Part shown: positions 23,482-32,796 of the stretch, one piece after another | How positions within the stretch are numbered: the first letter of the stretch is position 1 | Layout: each line of letters starts with the position of its first letter | NCBI GenBank assembly: GCA_051892195.1 | Contig: JBJFFZ010000141.1 | Location: forward strand, 19,083 to 83,082 | DNA length: 64,000 bases | Direction: 5' to 3' | From: CAKQOE01 sp051892195 | GTDB lineage: Bacteria; Bacillota; Clostridia; Peptostreptococcales; Anaerovoracaceae | Notes under the pieces: generated by a model | What the model was told of the DNA's origin: nothing | The model's input: the letters and a program-made list of their open reading frames with translations, nothing else | The model's database searches: none | Position numbers and translations under genes: made by a program

Positions 23482-24138
23482 TACATAGGAGCGGCTGATT
23501 CCAAGCTCCGAAGCGATTTCCCGCTGTGTCAGCTCCTGCCTTCCGAAAAGCCCGAAGCGGCGGATCAGGATCACCTTCTCCCGGGGAGTCAGCTCCGAAT
23601 CCATGGCATGATAAAGATCGGCGATCTCCATTTTCAGCTCCAGGTCATCGGAGACCAGGGTGCTGTCGGTTCCCAGAATATCTGTAAAGGATATATCATT
23701 TCCGTCCCGGTCGGTGCCCAGTGATTCGTTCATAGAGATTTCCACGGACTCTTTTTTGCTTTTTCTGATCCACATAAGGATTTCGTTTTCGATGCACCGG
23801 GCAGCGTAGGAGCCCAGGCGGCTGCCCCGCTCCGGAGCGTAGGAGGACACGGCCTTGATGAGGCCGATGGTGCCGATGGAGATGAGATCGCTGCGCTCGG
23901 TATGAAAGCCTGTGTATTTCCCTGCAATGTGTGCAACCAGCCGCATGTTGCGCCGGATCAGTATTTCCCGCGCCTCCTGTCTTTCTGCGTCATTTCCTTC
24001 CAGCAGAAGACGGAGGTATTTTTTTTCGTCCTCCTGGGAGAGAGGGCGTTCAAAGGCGCTGTTTTCCGAGATGTAGGAGGGAAGGAATATAAGGGGCAGA
24101 CCCGTAAGCACTGCTGCTGCAAACATACTGAAGACCAT
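23416..24138 (-). CDS. sigK: Sporulation sigma factor SigK
   Basis: Late mother-cell sigma factor for spore coat and cortex genes. The N-terminus (MVFSMFAAAVLTGLPLIFLPSY) is the hydrophobic pro-sequence removed on activation in B. subtilis. Region 2 has NMRLVAHIAGKY, DLISIGTIGLIKAVSSY and YAARCIENEILMWIRKSKK; region 4 has LTPREKVILIRRFGL and the helix-turn-helix QREIASELGISRSYVSRIEGRAL. At 240 aa it is full length and in one piece, with no skin-type insertion. AAAGGATGG lies seven bases before the ATG, and a sigma-E-like promoter is present upstream. The 3' end overlaps a small opposite-strand frame. Confidence 0.93.
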   Translation of the reverse strand: MVFSMFAAAVLTGLPLIFLPSYISENSAFERPLSQEDEKKYLRLLLEGNDAERQEAREILIRRNMRLVAHIAGKYTGFHTERSDLISIGTIGLIKAVSSYAPERGSRLGSYAARCIENEILMWIRKSKKESVEISMNESLGTDRDGNDISFTDILGTDSTLVSDDLELKMEIADLYHAMDSELTPREKVILIRRFGLFGRQELTQREIASELGISRSYVSRIEGRALRKLRNRLQNESGQ

Positions 24139-24169
24139 AGTCAGACCATCCTTTCTGTATCTATCTGAA

Positions 24170-24198
24170 ATTATATGGAAACAGGGCGTGTACTATTC
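24170..24198 (-). promoter_or_regulatory. Sigma-E-like promoter for sigK
   Basis: On the minus strand GAATAGT (24198-24192), 14 bases, then CATATAAT (24177-24170). The -10 matches 7 of 8 of the known sigma-E CATACAnT pattern, and 14 bp is the usual sigma-E spacing. In B. subtilis sigK is transcribed by sigma-E, which fits. Confidence 0.55.
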
Positions 24199-24269
24199 CC
24201 CTTTTCGGGCTTCCGGCAGCGGCAGAAAAGGATGGAGGGGAGGTTTTGGCGATCTTAAGATAATTGTGT

Positions 24270-24298
24270 TTGCGATGCAACAGGTCAGATGGTAAAAT
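24270..24298 (+). promoter_or_regulatory. Possible promoter of the ABC-F gene
   Basis: TTGCGA (24270-24275), a 17-bp spacer and TAAAAT (24293-24298), about 40 bases before the start codon. Confidence 0.45.
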
Positions 24299-24337
24299 GA
24301 TTCATCAGTATATAAATTGATCGGGAGAATAACACAA

Positions 24338-25894
24338 ATGAGTATTGTTACAGTAGAACACCTGTCCCACGGATTTGGAGACAGAGCGATTTTCAATGAT
24401 GTATCCTTTCGTCTTCTGAAGGGGGAGCATATCGGACTCATCGGAGCAAACGGTGAGGGAAAATCTACTTTCATGAATATTATAACCGGCACTCTGCAGC
24501 CGGATGAGGGCAGGATCGAATGGGCAAAGAACTGCCGCATCGGGTATCTGGATCAGCACACGGTGCTGGAAAAGGGAATGACCATCCGGGATGTTCTGTC
24601 CTCCGCCTTTTCTTTCCTGTTTGATATGGAAGCCCGCATGAATGTGATCTGCGATGCCATGGCAGAGGCGGATGAGCAGCAGATGGAGGCGTATCTGGAA
24701 GAACTGGGGATGATTCAGGATATGCTGACGGTCCATGACTTTTATATGATCGATTCCAAGGTGGAAGAGGTCGCAAGGGCTCTGGGGCTTCTGGATCTGG
24801 GCCTGGACCGGGACGTGACGGATCTGTCCGGAGGGCAGCGCACCAAGGTTCTCTTAGGAAAGCTGCTGCTGGAAAAACCGGATGTGCTTCTTTTAGACGA
24901 ACCTACAAACTACCTGGATGTTCAGCATATTGAGTGGCTGAAGCGGTATCTCAACGATTACGAAAACGCTTTTGTCCTGATTTCTCATGACCTTCCGTTC
25001 CTCAACAGCGTGATCAATGTGGTCTATCATATGGAAAACCAGGAATTCAACCGCTATGTGGGCAACTACGATGACTTTATGAAGGTCTACGAAATGAAAA
25101 AAGCCCAGCTGGAGGCGGCCTATAACCGCCAGCAGAAGGAAATCGCAGATCTGAAGGATTTTGTAAACCGCAACAAGGCAAGAGTTGCCACCAGAAATAT
25201 GGCCATGTCCAGACAGAAGAAACTGGATAAAATGGAAATGATTGAGCTGGCCGCAGAGCGGCCGAAGCCGGAGTTCCATTTCAAGACTGCAAGAACTCCG
25301 GGCAGATACATTTTTACTACAAAGGATCTGGTGATCGGTTACGATGAGCCTCTGAGCATTCCCCTGAATCTTGAAATGCAGCGGGGAAGCAAAATTGCCC
25401 TGATCGGCTCAAACGGCATCGGCAAAACCACCCTCCTGAAGAGTCTTCTGGGTCTGATTCCGCCTCTTGGGGGCACGGTGGAGCAGGGAGATTTTCTTCA
25501 GATTGGATATTTTGAGCAGGAAATGGACAAAAATATACAGACCACCTGTATCGAGGAAATCTGGAAGGAGTTTCCCTCTTATTCGCAGTACGAGGTGCGC
25601 TCGGCTCTGGCAAAGTGCGGCCTGACTACAAAGCACATCGAAAGTCTTGTGCGGGTTCTTTCCGGAGGGGAGCAGGCGAAGGTGCGGCTGTGCAAGCTCA
25701 TCAACAGAGAATCCAACGTGCTTCTGCTGGACGAGCCCACCAATCATCTGGATCAGGACGCCAAGAACGAGCTGAAGCGGGCCCTGCAGGAGTATAAGGG
25801 AAGCATTCTGATGGTGTGCCATGAGCCGGAGTTCTACGAGGGATGGACTACGGAGGTCTGGGACTGCTCCCGGTGGACCACGAGGCTGGTGTAA
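24338..25894 (+). CDS. ABC-F family ATPase (YbiT-like)
   Basis: A soluble protein with two ABC ATPase domains and no membrane part, typical of ABC-F proteins that act on ribosomes. First domain: Walker A GANGEGKST (near residue 36), signature LSGGQRTK, Walker B VLLLDEPTNYLD. The linker helices carry MEMIELAAERPKPEFHFK. Second domain: GSNGIGKTTL, signature LSGGEQAKVR, and VLLLDEPTNHLD. Both Walker B Glu residues are present. The linker and length (518 aa) are closer to the YbiT/Uup-like housekeeping group than to known resistance proteins, but antibiotic protection cannot be excluded from sequence alone. Start MSIVTVEHLSHGFG at 24338. Confidence 0.9.
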   Translation: MSIVTVEHLSHGFGDRAIFNDVSFRLLKGEHIGLIGANGEGKSTFMNIITGTLQPDEGRIEWAKNCRIGYLDQHTVLEKGMTIRDVLSSAFSFLFDMEARMNVICDAMAEADEQQMEAYLEELGMIQDMLTVHDFYMIDSKVEEVARALGLLDLGLDRDVTDLSGGQRTKVLLGKLLLEKPDVLLLDEPTNYLDVQHIEWLKRYLNDYENAFVLISHDLPFLNSVINVVYHMENQEFNRYVGNYDDFMKVYEMKKAQLEAAYNRQQKEIADLKDFVNRNKARVATRNMAMSRQKKLDKMEMIELAAERPKPEFHFKTARTPGRYIFTTKDLVIGYDEPLSIPLNLEMQRGSKIALIGSNGIGKTTLLKSLLGLIPPLGGTVEQGDFLQIGYFEQEMDKNIQTTCIEEIWKEFPSYSQYEVRSALAKCGLTTKHIESLVRVLSGGEQAKVRLCKLINRESNVLLLDEPTNHLDQDAKNELKRALQEYKGSILMVCHEPEFYEGWTTEVWDCSRWTTRLV

Positions 25895-26080
25895 GGGACG
25901 GGCCGGATGACTTCTGTTTCTCTGAAAACTCTTTTCTGAAATCTTTCTTTTACAGAGGAATGTATTCTTGTATGGCAAAGGTTTAAGTGATACAATGTTT
26001 AGGCTGACAATTCGGAATGTTTCAGGCATTTTCAGCAGGGGCATATCCGGGGTCGGTACATTCAGGACAGGAGTATGGAT

Positions 26081-26719
26081 ATGAAGGACAGAATTATTCT
26101 TGCGTCTGCATCCCCCAGGAGGATTGAGATCCTGAGAAGGCACGGGGCAGAGGGCATTGTAATGCCTGCGGATGTGGATGAATTTCTTCCGGAGGGTACG
26201 GAGCCCCGTACGGGCTGTATGTACAACGCTCTGAAAAAAGCACTGTATGTGGAGTCTCTGCTGAAGGATGATCCTGCAGAGGATGCCGCGGAGGCGGACA
26301 CCTTTATCATAGGGGCGGACACCATCGTCTTTGACGGGAGGATTCTCGGAAAACCCCAAAACGATGCAGAGGCATTTTCCATTCTTCAGTCCCTCAGAAA
26401 CAGAACCCATCAGGTTATGACCGGCACGGCAGTGATCCGTGCGGGAAAGGATGACCGGAGGGTTTTCTGTGAATGTACCTCGGTCAGCTTTGGGGAATAC
26501 AGCGATCAGGAGATCCTGGATTATATCGCAACGGGGGAACCGGCGGACAAGGCCGGTGCATATGCGATCCAGGGAGGCTGGTCTGCGCATGTAACCGAAA
26601 TCAGCGGTGATTATTACAATGTCATTGGGCTTCCGTGGGAACGGCTCCGAAAGGAACTTCTTTCCATGGGTGCGGATGTGCAGTTTTCAGAAGAACAGCA
26701 CATCGGAGAAAGCAGATGA
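26081..26719 (+). CDS. maf: Maf-family nucleoside triphosphate pyrophosphatase
   Basis: House-cleaning nucleotide pyrophosphatase of the Maf/YhdE family, linked to septum control when overproduced in B. subtilis. Motifs: IILASASPRRIEILR at the start, the catalytic-site IIGADTIVFDGRILGKP, and GEPADKAGAYAIQG plus VIGLPWERL near the end. The ATG at 26081 is eight bases after AGGAG; an ATG six bases earlier is too close. The stop overlaps the radC start (ATGA), so the two are translationally coupled. It opens the maf-radC-mreBCD-mrdA-minD cluster typical of clostridia. Confidence 0.93.
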   Translation: MKDRIILASASPRRIEILRRHGAEGIVMPADVDEFLPEGTEPRTGCMYNALKKALYVESLLKDDPAEDAAEADTFIIGADTIVFDGRILGKPQNDAEAFSILQSLRNRTHQVMTGTAVIRAGKDDRRVFCECTSVSFGEYSDQEILDYIATGEPADKAGAYAIQGGWSAHVTEISGDYYNVIGLPWERLRKELLSMGADVQFSEEQHIGESR

Positions 26720-27444
26720 CAGAAAAAACAAACGAAATAAACAGTATTGCGGGAAACGGAACCATCAAGGCATTTCCGAAGATGGAGCGGCCCAGAGAAA
26801 AGATGGGAAGAAACGGGGTTTCTTCTCTGTCCAATGCGGAGCTGCTTGCGATTCTGCTGGGCAGCGGGACCCGGGGGGTATCCGCTCTGGCACTGGCAGA
26901 GCAGATTCTGTCGGCGGATTCCTCGGGATTACTGTTTCTCAATGACTGTACCCCGGAGGAGCTGTGCAGGCTCCAGGGGATAGGTCCGGCCAAGGCTGCT
27001 GTGATTATTGCAGCTGCAGAGCTGGGAAGGCGGCTCATGACGACCCCGAGAAACGAAGAAATCGACGCTTCTTCGCCTGAGGCGGTGGCCGCACTTTTTA
27101 TGCAGAACATGCGGCATCTGAAAAAGGAATGCTTTCGTGTACTGCTTTTAAATGTAAAAAACAGAATCATATCCATCGAGGAGGTATCGGCAGGCACGCT
27201 GAATTCTGCAGATGCACATCCCAGGGAAGTTTTTGCGGCACCTCTGCGCAGGGGCGCAGCAAACGTAATCCTCGTCCACAACCATCCCAGCGGAAATCCG
27301 GAGCCCAGCGCTGCAGACCTGGATCTGACCCGGAGGCTGGTATGGGCCGGAAGGATTCTGGGAATCGGCGTTCTGGATCATATTGTGATCGGCGACGGGA
27401 CGTTTGTCAGCATGAAGATGGAAGGATTGCTGAAAGATTATTAA
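26716..27444 (+). CDS. radC: RadC family JAB-domain protein
   Basis: RadC/MPN-type metalloprotein whose precise cellular role is unsettled. Residues 1-100 hold the helix-hairpin-helix-like region (LQGIGPAKAAVIIAAAELGRR), and the C-terminal JAB domain has the metal site VHNHPSGNPEPSAADLDLTRRL with HxH and Asp ligands. The start ATG at 26716 overlaps the maf stop codon by four bases (ATGA); the frame is open upstream inside maf but that part is a shadow. Length 242 aa is normal. mreB begins 48 bases after the stop, with a TATAAT-like element at 27459 in between. Confidence 0.94.
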   Translation: MTEKTNEINSIAGNGTIKAFPKMERPREKMGRNGVSSLSNAELLAILLGSGTRGVSALALAEQILSADSSGLLFLNDCTPEELCRLQGIGPAKAAVIIAAAELGRRLMTTPRNEEIDASSPEAVAALFMQNMRHLKKECFRVLLLNVKNRIISIEEVSAGTLNSADAHPREVFAAPLRRGAANVILVHNHPSGNPEPSAADLDLTRRLVWAGRILGIGVLDHIVIGDGTFVSMKMEGLLKDY

Positions 27445-27492
27445 AACAATGTTTATATTATAATGATGCATATTCGCACAAAGGAGAAAGAA

Positions 27493-28563
27493 ATGGGTTT
27501 AAGTCTGTTCAAGCAGGACATCGGAATCGATCTGGGTACCGCAAATACCCTGGTCTATATCAAGGGTAAGGGGATTGTCCTGGATGAGGCTTCTGTGGTG
27601 GCTTATAACACAAACACAAAAAAAGTGATTGCAGTGGGTAATGAAGCAAAAAATATGCTGGGGGCCGCTCCTCCGCATATCAAGGTTGTCCGTCCCCTCA
27701 GAGATGGCGTTATTTCTGATTTCGGCATGACCCACAGGATGCTGAAATCTTTCCTTCAGCAGGTGATCACCACGTCCTCTTTCTTCACTTCCGTGAGGGT
27801 TGTGGTGGGTGTTCCTTCCGGAGTTACAGAGGTGGAAAAGCGCGCTGTGGAAGAAGTGACGAGACAGATGGGCGCAAAGGAGGTTTTCATCATGGAAGAG
27901 CCTATGGCTGCCGCCATCGGTTCCGGCCTCGATGTGGATTCCTCCACCGGATGCATGATCACGGACATCGGCGGCGGAACCTCTGATATTGCAATTATCG
28001 CTCTCGGAGGAATTGTCACCAGCACATCTCTGCGCATGGCGGGGGATACCATGAACGAATCCATCATCAACTATATCCGCAAGGTCTACAGCCTTCTCAT
28101 CGGTGAAAAGATGGCGGAAAAGGTTAAGATCGCAGTGGGCTGCGCATTTATGGATGAAAGTGATCCGGAATGGAATCAGAAGACCCTTGTCAGCGGAAGA
28201 GATCTTGTGACCGGCCTGCCGAAGACGCTGGAAATATCATCAAAGGATGTATGCAAGGCTTTGGAGGAGTGTGTGGAGGAGATCATCGGCGGCATAAAGG
28301 CAACGCTGGAAAATGCACCTCCGGAGCTGGCTGCCGATATTATCAATACCGGCATGACCCTTGCCGGCGGCGGCGCGTTTCTGCGGGGGCTTGATGTCCT
28401 GATCGAAAGGGAAACAGGCATCCGAACCATCATTGCCGAAAATGCTGCGGAAGCTGTGGCTATGGGAACCGGGCTCAGCCTTCAGAATATGAGCACCATC
28501 GAATCTCATGTCAGAGCGAAGAATCCTTATCAGAATGTCAGCCAGAGCGGAAGCGGATATTAG
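27493..28563 (+). CDS. mreB: Rod-shape-determining protein MreB
   Basis: Actin-like filament protein that guides lateral cell-wall synthesis. Nucleotide-binding motifs of the actin fold are clear: DIGIDLGTANTLVYIKGKG (phosphate 1), PSGVTEVEKRAV, IMEEPMAAAIGSGLDV, TDIGGGTSDIAI (phosphate 2) and MTLAGGGAFLRGL (adenosine). The ATG at 27493 is seven bases after AAAGGAG; an ATG 30 bases earlier has no such site. At 356 aa it is slightly longer than usual because of the tail after NMSTIESH. mreC follows 24 bases downstream. Confidence 0.97.
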   Translation: MGLSLFKQDIGIDLGTANTLVYIKGKGIVLDEASVVAYNTNTKKVIAVGNEAKNMLGAAPPHIKVVRPLRDGVISDFGMTHRMLKSFLQQVITTSSFFTSVRVVVGVPSGVTEVEKRAVEEVTRQMGAKEVFIMEEPMAAAIGSGLDVDSSTGCMITDIGGGTSDIAIIALGGIVTSTSLRMAGDTMNESIINYIRKVYSLLIGEKMAEKVKIAVGCAFMDESDPEWNQKTLVSGRDLVTGLPKTLEISSKDVCKALEECVEEIIGGIKATLENAPPELAADIINTGMTLAGGGAFLRGLDVLIERETGIRTIIAENAAEAVAMGTGLSLQNMSTIESHVRAKNPYQNVSQSGSGY

Positions 28564-28586
28564 TCTGAAACGGACGGAGCGGTTGT

Positions 28587-29411
28587 ATGAGCTGGATGAA
28601 AGATCATATGAAACTACTGATAATAATGATCGTCATTGGAGTGCTGGTGGCGATTATTGTTATTTCATCATTGAATTCAGGAAATCAGAATGCAGTGGAA
28701 CGGGGCGTTCAGACAACGGCGGCTGCCGTTGCATCCCCGGTATCTTCTGCGGCAAACGGATTCGCTTCATTCTTCGGGGGACTGGTTCATTTCCGGGACA
28801 ACCAGAGGGAAAACTACCAGCTGAAGAAGGAACTGGAGGAGCTGAACGAGGAGCTGGCAAAAGCGCAGCTTACGCAGTATGAGCTCAGCCAGCTGCAGAG
28901 CCTCAGAAATGAACTGAATCTGGCCACGTATGATGATACCTATCACCGGGTCACTGCAGAAGTGATTTCCATTGACAGTGCTGATATATATAATATTTTC
29001 AATATCAGCGCAGGCACGGAGGACGGCATCGGTGTGGATGATCTCGTGATCAATCAGGACGGGCTGGTAGGCAGGATTATGTCTGTGGGAAAAAACTGGG
29101 CAAAAGTGGAAGGGATTATAGATTCTTCCAATTCTGTAAGCTTTACCATAGCAAGAGATCCCTCGGTTACGGGAATTATGACAGGGAATGGAAAAGGCGC
29201 CATGACCGGCTATATTTTTGACGAGACACAATCCATTATCGAGGGGGATACACTGATTACGTCCGGAATCGGTTACTATCCTGCGGGGATCAGGATCGGC
29301 GAGATTACCTCTGTCAATCTGGATTCCAGCACAAAACAGAAAAATCTCGAGGCGAAGTCTGCAGTCAATTTTAATTCGATCCGCTTTGTAACAGTGCTTT
29401 CAAAGCAGTGA
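28587..29411 (+). CDS. mreC: Rod-shape-determining protein MreC
   Basis: Bitopic membrane protein of the elongasome. One N-terminal membrane helix (KLLIIMIVIGVLVAIIVISS), a predicted coiled coil (about 70-110, ENYQLKKELEELNEELAK) and the extracytoplasmic double beta-barrel region with VTAEVISIDSADIYNIFNI, GLVGRIMSVGKNWAKV and TSGIGYYPAGIRIGEI. Length 274 aa is typical. A weak GGAGCGG site lies before the ATG. It lies 24 bases after mreB and 55 before mreD in a clear mreBCD operon. Confidence 0.95.
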   Translation: MSWMKDHMKLLIIMIVIGVLVAIIVISSLNSGNQNAVERGVQTTAAAVASPVSSAANGFASFFGGLVHFRDNQRENYQLKKELEELNEELAKAQLTQYELSQLQSLRNELNLATYDDTYHRVTAEVISIDSADIYNIFNISAGTEDGIGVDDLVINQDGLVGRIMSVGKNWAKVEGIIDSSNSVSFTIARDPSVTGIMTGNGKGAMTGYIFDETQSIIEGDTLITSGIGYYPAGIRIGEITSVNLDSSTKQKNLEAKSAVNFNSIRFVTVLSKQ

Positions 29412-29466
29412 CGGAACAGCTGAAGCCGGCGTGCATCCGGGCTGCTGCTTTGGGGGAACGGCAGAA

Positions 29467-29949
29467 ATGAAAAAGATACATTTGTTTATTATATATTTTA
29501 TAAGTCTGATTCTTCAGCTTACGGTGGTTCCGCACCTGGCTGTGGCCGGGACTTCACCGGATCTGATTCTTGTGCTGACCATGGTGTTTTCCTTTTTTTA
29601 CGAGGATTTCAACGGGATTTTCTTCGGGATTGCCTTCAGCATTCTCAGGGATGTCTGTGTGGGTCCGGCGGCGGGTATTTCTGCGGTGATGCTGTTTCTG
29701 ATCGGAATTTCTCTGCAGTTTGCCAGGTTTGCTGTATACAGAGACAATAAAGTGATCCTGTTTTTTGTGTGCACTATGTGCACCGCTGTATACTATGCAG
29801 GGTGCTGGGGACTGTCCGTGCTTCTGCTTCAGTATCCCATCAGCTTTGTTGTGGCTGCTGCAAAGATTCCCGTTGCCATTGTGTGGAACTATATCGTTCT
29901 TCTGGGTGTGTGCCATTTTGCCAGAAAGACCGACGGCTTTACAGTGTAA
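29467..29949 (+). CDS. mreD: Rod-shape-determining protein MreD
   Basis: Small polytopic membrane protein of the elongation complex. About five membrane helices are visible in 160 residues, beginning MKKIHLFIIYFISLILQLTVVPHL, with the MreD-type segment PDLILVLTMVFSFFYEDFNGIFFGIAFSILRDVCVGPAAG. The ATG at 29467 is preceded by a GGGGGAA stretch; the frame is open 36 bases further back but with no better site. Position between mreC and mrdA supports the call, since MreD sequences themselves diverge quickly. Confidence 0.9.
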   Translation: MKKIHLFIIYFISLILQLTVVPHLAVAGTSPDLILVLTMVFSFFYEDFNGIFFGIAFSILRDVCVGPAAGISAVMLFLIGISLQFARFAVYRDNKVILFFVCTMCTAVYYAGCWGLSVLLLQYPISFVVAAAKIPVAIVWNYIVLLGVCHFARKTDGFTV

Positions 29950-30009
29950 GCATGATCACAGGAAGAAATGCCCTGCGTGAGAACGGGTATTGTGTTTGAG
30001 GTATCGTCT

Positions 30010-32763
30010 ATGTTTTCTGCAATCAAAGACAGACAGGTTCAGATCAAAATACTGTTTTTTCTGCTGATGCTTCTCCTTGCAGGAAGGCTGTTTCAGCTTA
30101 CGGTGGTGCAGCATGCCACCTGGGTTGATGCTGCAGACAATCTGAGCATAAAGAGCGTTTACACTTCCGCACCCCGGGGGGAAATCCGGGACCGGTACGG
30201 AAGGCTTATTGCCGGAAATACGGAAAGCTTTGTGGTCAATCTCATTTCTGCAGAGGTGGACGAAGACAGAATCAACGATGTGGCTCTCAATCTGATCCGC
30301 CTGTTTGAGGCAAACGGGGATTCCTACAACGATGATTTTCCCATTATGGTGGATGCGGACGGCTCCTTCTATTATTCTTATGACCGGAATATTGAGGAAT
30401 GGCTGGAATCCCAGGATCTCAGCACGAGCCTTTCGGCACAGGAGGCATTTGACGCCCTCTGTGAACGGGAAGGTGTGGATGCCGGGCTTGATGTGTATGA
30501 TGCTCAGTCGGCGCTTCAGAACACGTTTAACATTTACCCTCCGATTTCTGTAAAGAAAATGGAGTATACCTATAAGCTGGAGCTTCACAATTTTATCGAA
30601 AGCTTCCATCTGGACGATGTGGACGACAGCACCTCTGCGGAGGAGCTGTTTGCCCTTCTGAGAGAAAAGTATGAAATCGATCCGTCCCTTTCCGACAGCG
30701 ACGCCCGAAAGATCATGGTGGTCCGGAATGCTCTGAGAAGTCTGGGCTACCGCAGCTATCTGCCGGCGCAGATCGCCAACGATGTGTCAGAAAAGACCAT
30801 CATTACGCTGGAAGAATGCTCCTCCAGCTTTCCGGGCGTAGAGGTGGACCGCGAATATATACGCTACTATCCGAACGGCGAATCTGCATGTCATATTGTG
30901 GGTTATATCGGAAAAATCTCGGAATCCCAGCAGAGTGAATATCTGGAAAAAGGGTATTCCACCACAGACCTCATCGGAAAAGAGGGCATCGAAAAGTATT
31001 ATGAAAGTGAACTGAAGGGAACTGCAGGAGAAAAGCAGATTCAGGTGGATCATCTGGGGCAGCAGGTAAGCGAGATCAGCTCCACCCCTGCAACGCCGGG
31101 AAACGACGTCTATCTGACCATCGATCTGGAGCTGCAGAAGACTGCAGAGGCGGCGCTGGAGGAGGCCCTTCATGAAATCAGCATCGGCGGAACCTTCCAC
31201 AGCAAGTACGGTAACTACAACTATGGAAAAACATATTCCAGGGCCAATGTAGGTGCAGCAGTTGCGGTGGATGTAAAGACAGGGGAGGTGCTGGCTCTTG
31301 CCAACAATCCGGGATATGATCCGAACCTGTTTGCAAGAGGAATTTCCGTAGAGGACTGGAATTCCCTTCAGGGAGAAAACCCCCGGGATCCTCTCTCTCC
31401 CCTTCCTCTTTATAACGTTGCCACCATGGCCTCCATGCAGCCGGGATCGACCTTTAAGCCGGTTACTGCTTTAGCGGGGCTCAACGCAGGCTTCAATCCA
31501 AATACAAAGCTGTACGACGCCGGGGCCATTTCCATGGGAGGAAGGACCTTCGGCTGCTGGATCTGGAATCAGAGCAGAGGGCATCACGGCTATCTGGATG
31601 TCCGCCACGCCCTGGAGGTGTCCTGCAATTACTTCTTCTACGACCTGGGTTCCGGCTATGATTATGCGGCAGGCCGCAGCCTGGGCATTGATATGAACAT
31701 CGGAAAGGTCATGGACTACGCCGAAAAACTGGGACTGGGGCAGAAGACCGGCATTGAGCTGGCAGAGTCTGCAGCCGGTGTTCCAAGCGAAGAAAAAAAG
31801 ACGGAAAGCATAAAAAACCAGCTGCGGTACGTTCTGAAGCTCAACGCAGCAAAATATTTCAACGCCGCTCTTGTCTCCGACAAGGATCGGCTGGATGAGA
31901 CCCTTGATACCATCGTCAGCTGGGCTGACGAAAAGCCGAAGCGCTCTGTTCTGAAGCAGAGGCTTAAGGAAGCAGGGGTACTGGAGGATCAGCTGGACGA
32001 TCTGACGGATATGATCCGCAGTGATTATTTCTCCAATGCAAAATGGGGAACCGGAGATTCCTTCAACCTTTCCATCGGTCAGGGCGAAAATGCATACACG
32101 CCGGTACAGTTGGCAAGGTATGTGGCTGCCCTTGCGGACGACGGCAACGTCCGTCAGCTGACCCTGACAAAATCCGTAGAAGGTATGGAAACGCAGGAAA
32201 CGGAGCCTGTGAAGGTGGAAAACTCAAACAAGGACGCCTACGAGATTGTCCGGGAGGGCATGCATCTGGTTGCCCAGGGATCAAGCGGCTCCGGCCGTGG
32301 GATCTTTGGCAATTTCCCTTACAGCGTGGCGGCAAAGACGGGCTCTGCACAGAAATCCGGCAAGATCAATCCGCCGGATGAAGTGGAGTATATCCGGCAG
32401 CATCTGTCCGGTATCGCCCCGGGCATCACCTTTGAACAGGTGGAGGCTGAGATGAAACGGCTTCTTTCGGAAGAATCCGATATTTACAAGTCCGAAAGTA
32501 CGGCAGTGCGCAGAGCAGTCATCAATCTGGCCGGTGTGTCCACCGAGCGGATCGACGCCTACAAGAGCAGCTACGATGCATTTGCATGGTTTGTAGCCTA
32601 CGCCCCTGTGGAAGATCCTCAGATCGCAGTGGCTGTCCTGATTTATCAGGGGGGTTCCGGCGGCTATGCAGGACCGGTGGCAAGGGAAATCATCGGAAAA
32701 TATATGGAGCTTCAGGAGGTGTACCACGACTATACCGACGGAGCGACCACCTTTGTTGATTAG
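30010..32763 (+). CDS. mrdA: Penicillin-binding protein 2 (peptidoglycan transpeptidase)
   Basis: Class B PBP that cross-links lateral wall with RodA. An N-terminal membrane helix (QIKILFFLLMLLLAGRLFQL) is followed by the dimerisation part with APRGEIRDRYGRLIAGN. The transpeptidase motifs are SxxK in PGSTFKPVT, SxN in EVSCNYFF and KTG in AAKTGSAQ. At 917 aa it is well above the usual 600-700. Extra Asp/Lys-rich helical segments sit in the N-terminal half, between the SxN motif and SIGQGENAYTP, and about 75 residues lie between KTG and WFVAYAP. The ATG at 30010 has GAGGT upstream; the frame is open to 29968 but without a site. minD follows after 33 bases. Confidence 0.94.
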   Translation: MFSAIKDRQVQIKILFFLLMLLLAGRLFQLTVVQHATWVDAADNLSIKSVYTSAPRGEIRDRYGRLIAGNTESFVVNLISAEVDEDRINDVALNLIRLFEANGDSYNDDFPIMVDADGSFYYSYDRNIEEWLESQDLSTSLSAQEAFDALCEREGVDAGLDVYDAQSALQNTFNIYPPISVKKMEYTYKLELHNFIESFHLDDVDDSTSAEELFALLREKYEIDPSLSDSDARKIMVVRNALRSLGYRSYLPAQIANDVSEKTIITLEECSSSFPGVEVDREYIRYYPNGESACHIVGYIGKISESQQSEYLEKGYSTTDLIGKEGIEKYYESELKGTAGEKQIQVDHLGQQVSEISSTPATPGNDVYLTIDLELQKTAEAALEEALHEISIGGTFHSKYGNYNYGKTYSRANVGAAVAVDVKTGEVLALANNPGYDPNLFARGISVEDWNSLQGENPRDPLSPLPLYNVATMASMQPGSTFKPVTALAGLNAGFNPNTKLYDAGAISMGGRTFGCWIWNQSRGHHGYLDVRHALEVSCNYFFYDLGSGYDYAAGRSLGIDMNIGKVMDYAEKLGLGQKTGIELAESAAGVPSEEKKTESIKNQLRYVLKLNAAKYFNAALVSDKDRLDETLDTIVSWADEKPKRSVLKQRLKEAGVLEDQLDDLTDMIRSDYFSNAKWGTGDSFNLSIGQGENAYTPVQLARYVAALADDGNVRQLTLTKSVEGMETQETEPVKVENSNKDAYEIVREGMHLVAQGSSGSGRGIFGNFPYSVAAKTGSAQKSGKINPPDEVEYIRQHLSGIAPGITFEQVEAEMKRLLSEESDIYKSESTAVRRAVINLAGVSTERIDAYKSSYDAFAWFVAYAPVEDPQIAVAVLIYQGGSGGYAGPVAREIIGKYMELQEVYHDYTDGATTFVD

Positions 32764-32796
32764 AGCCATTGATTGAATAGATGAAGGAGTTTTGAA

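Noticed and set aside
24324..24340. Shared 14-mer GAATAACACAAATG before the ABC-F gene and ylmE (near 55706)
   Set aside because: Only two copies, each part of an ordinary leader next to ATG. With no further copies or structure it is best seen as coincidence.
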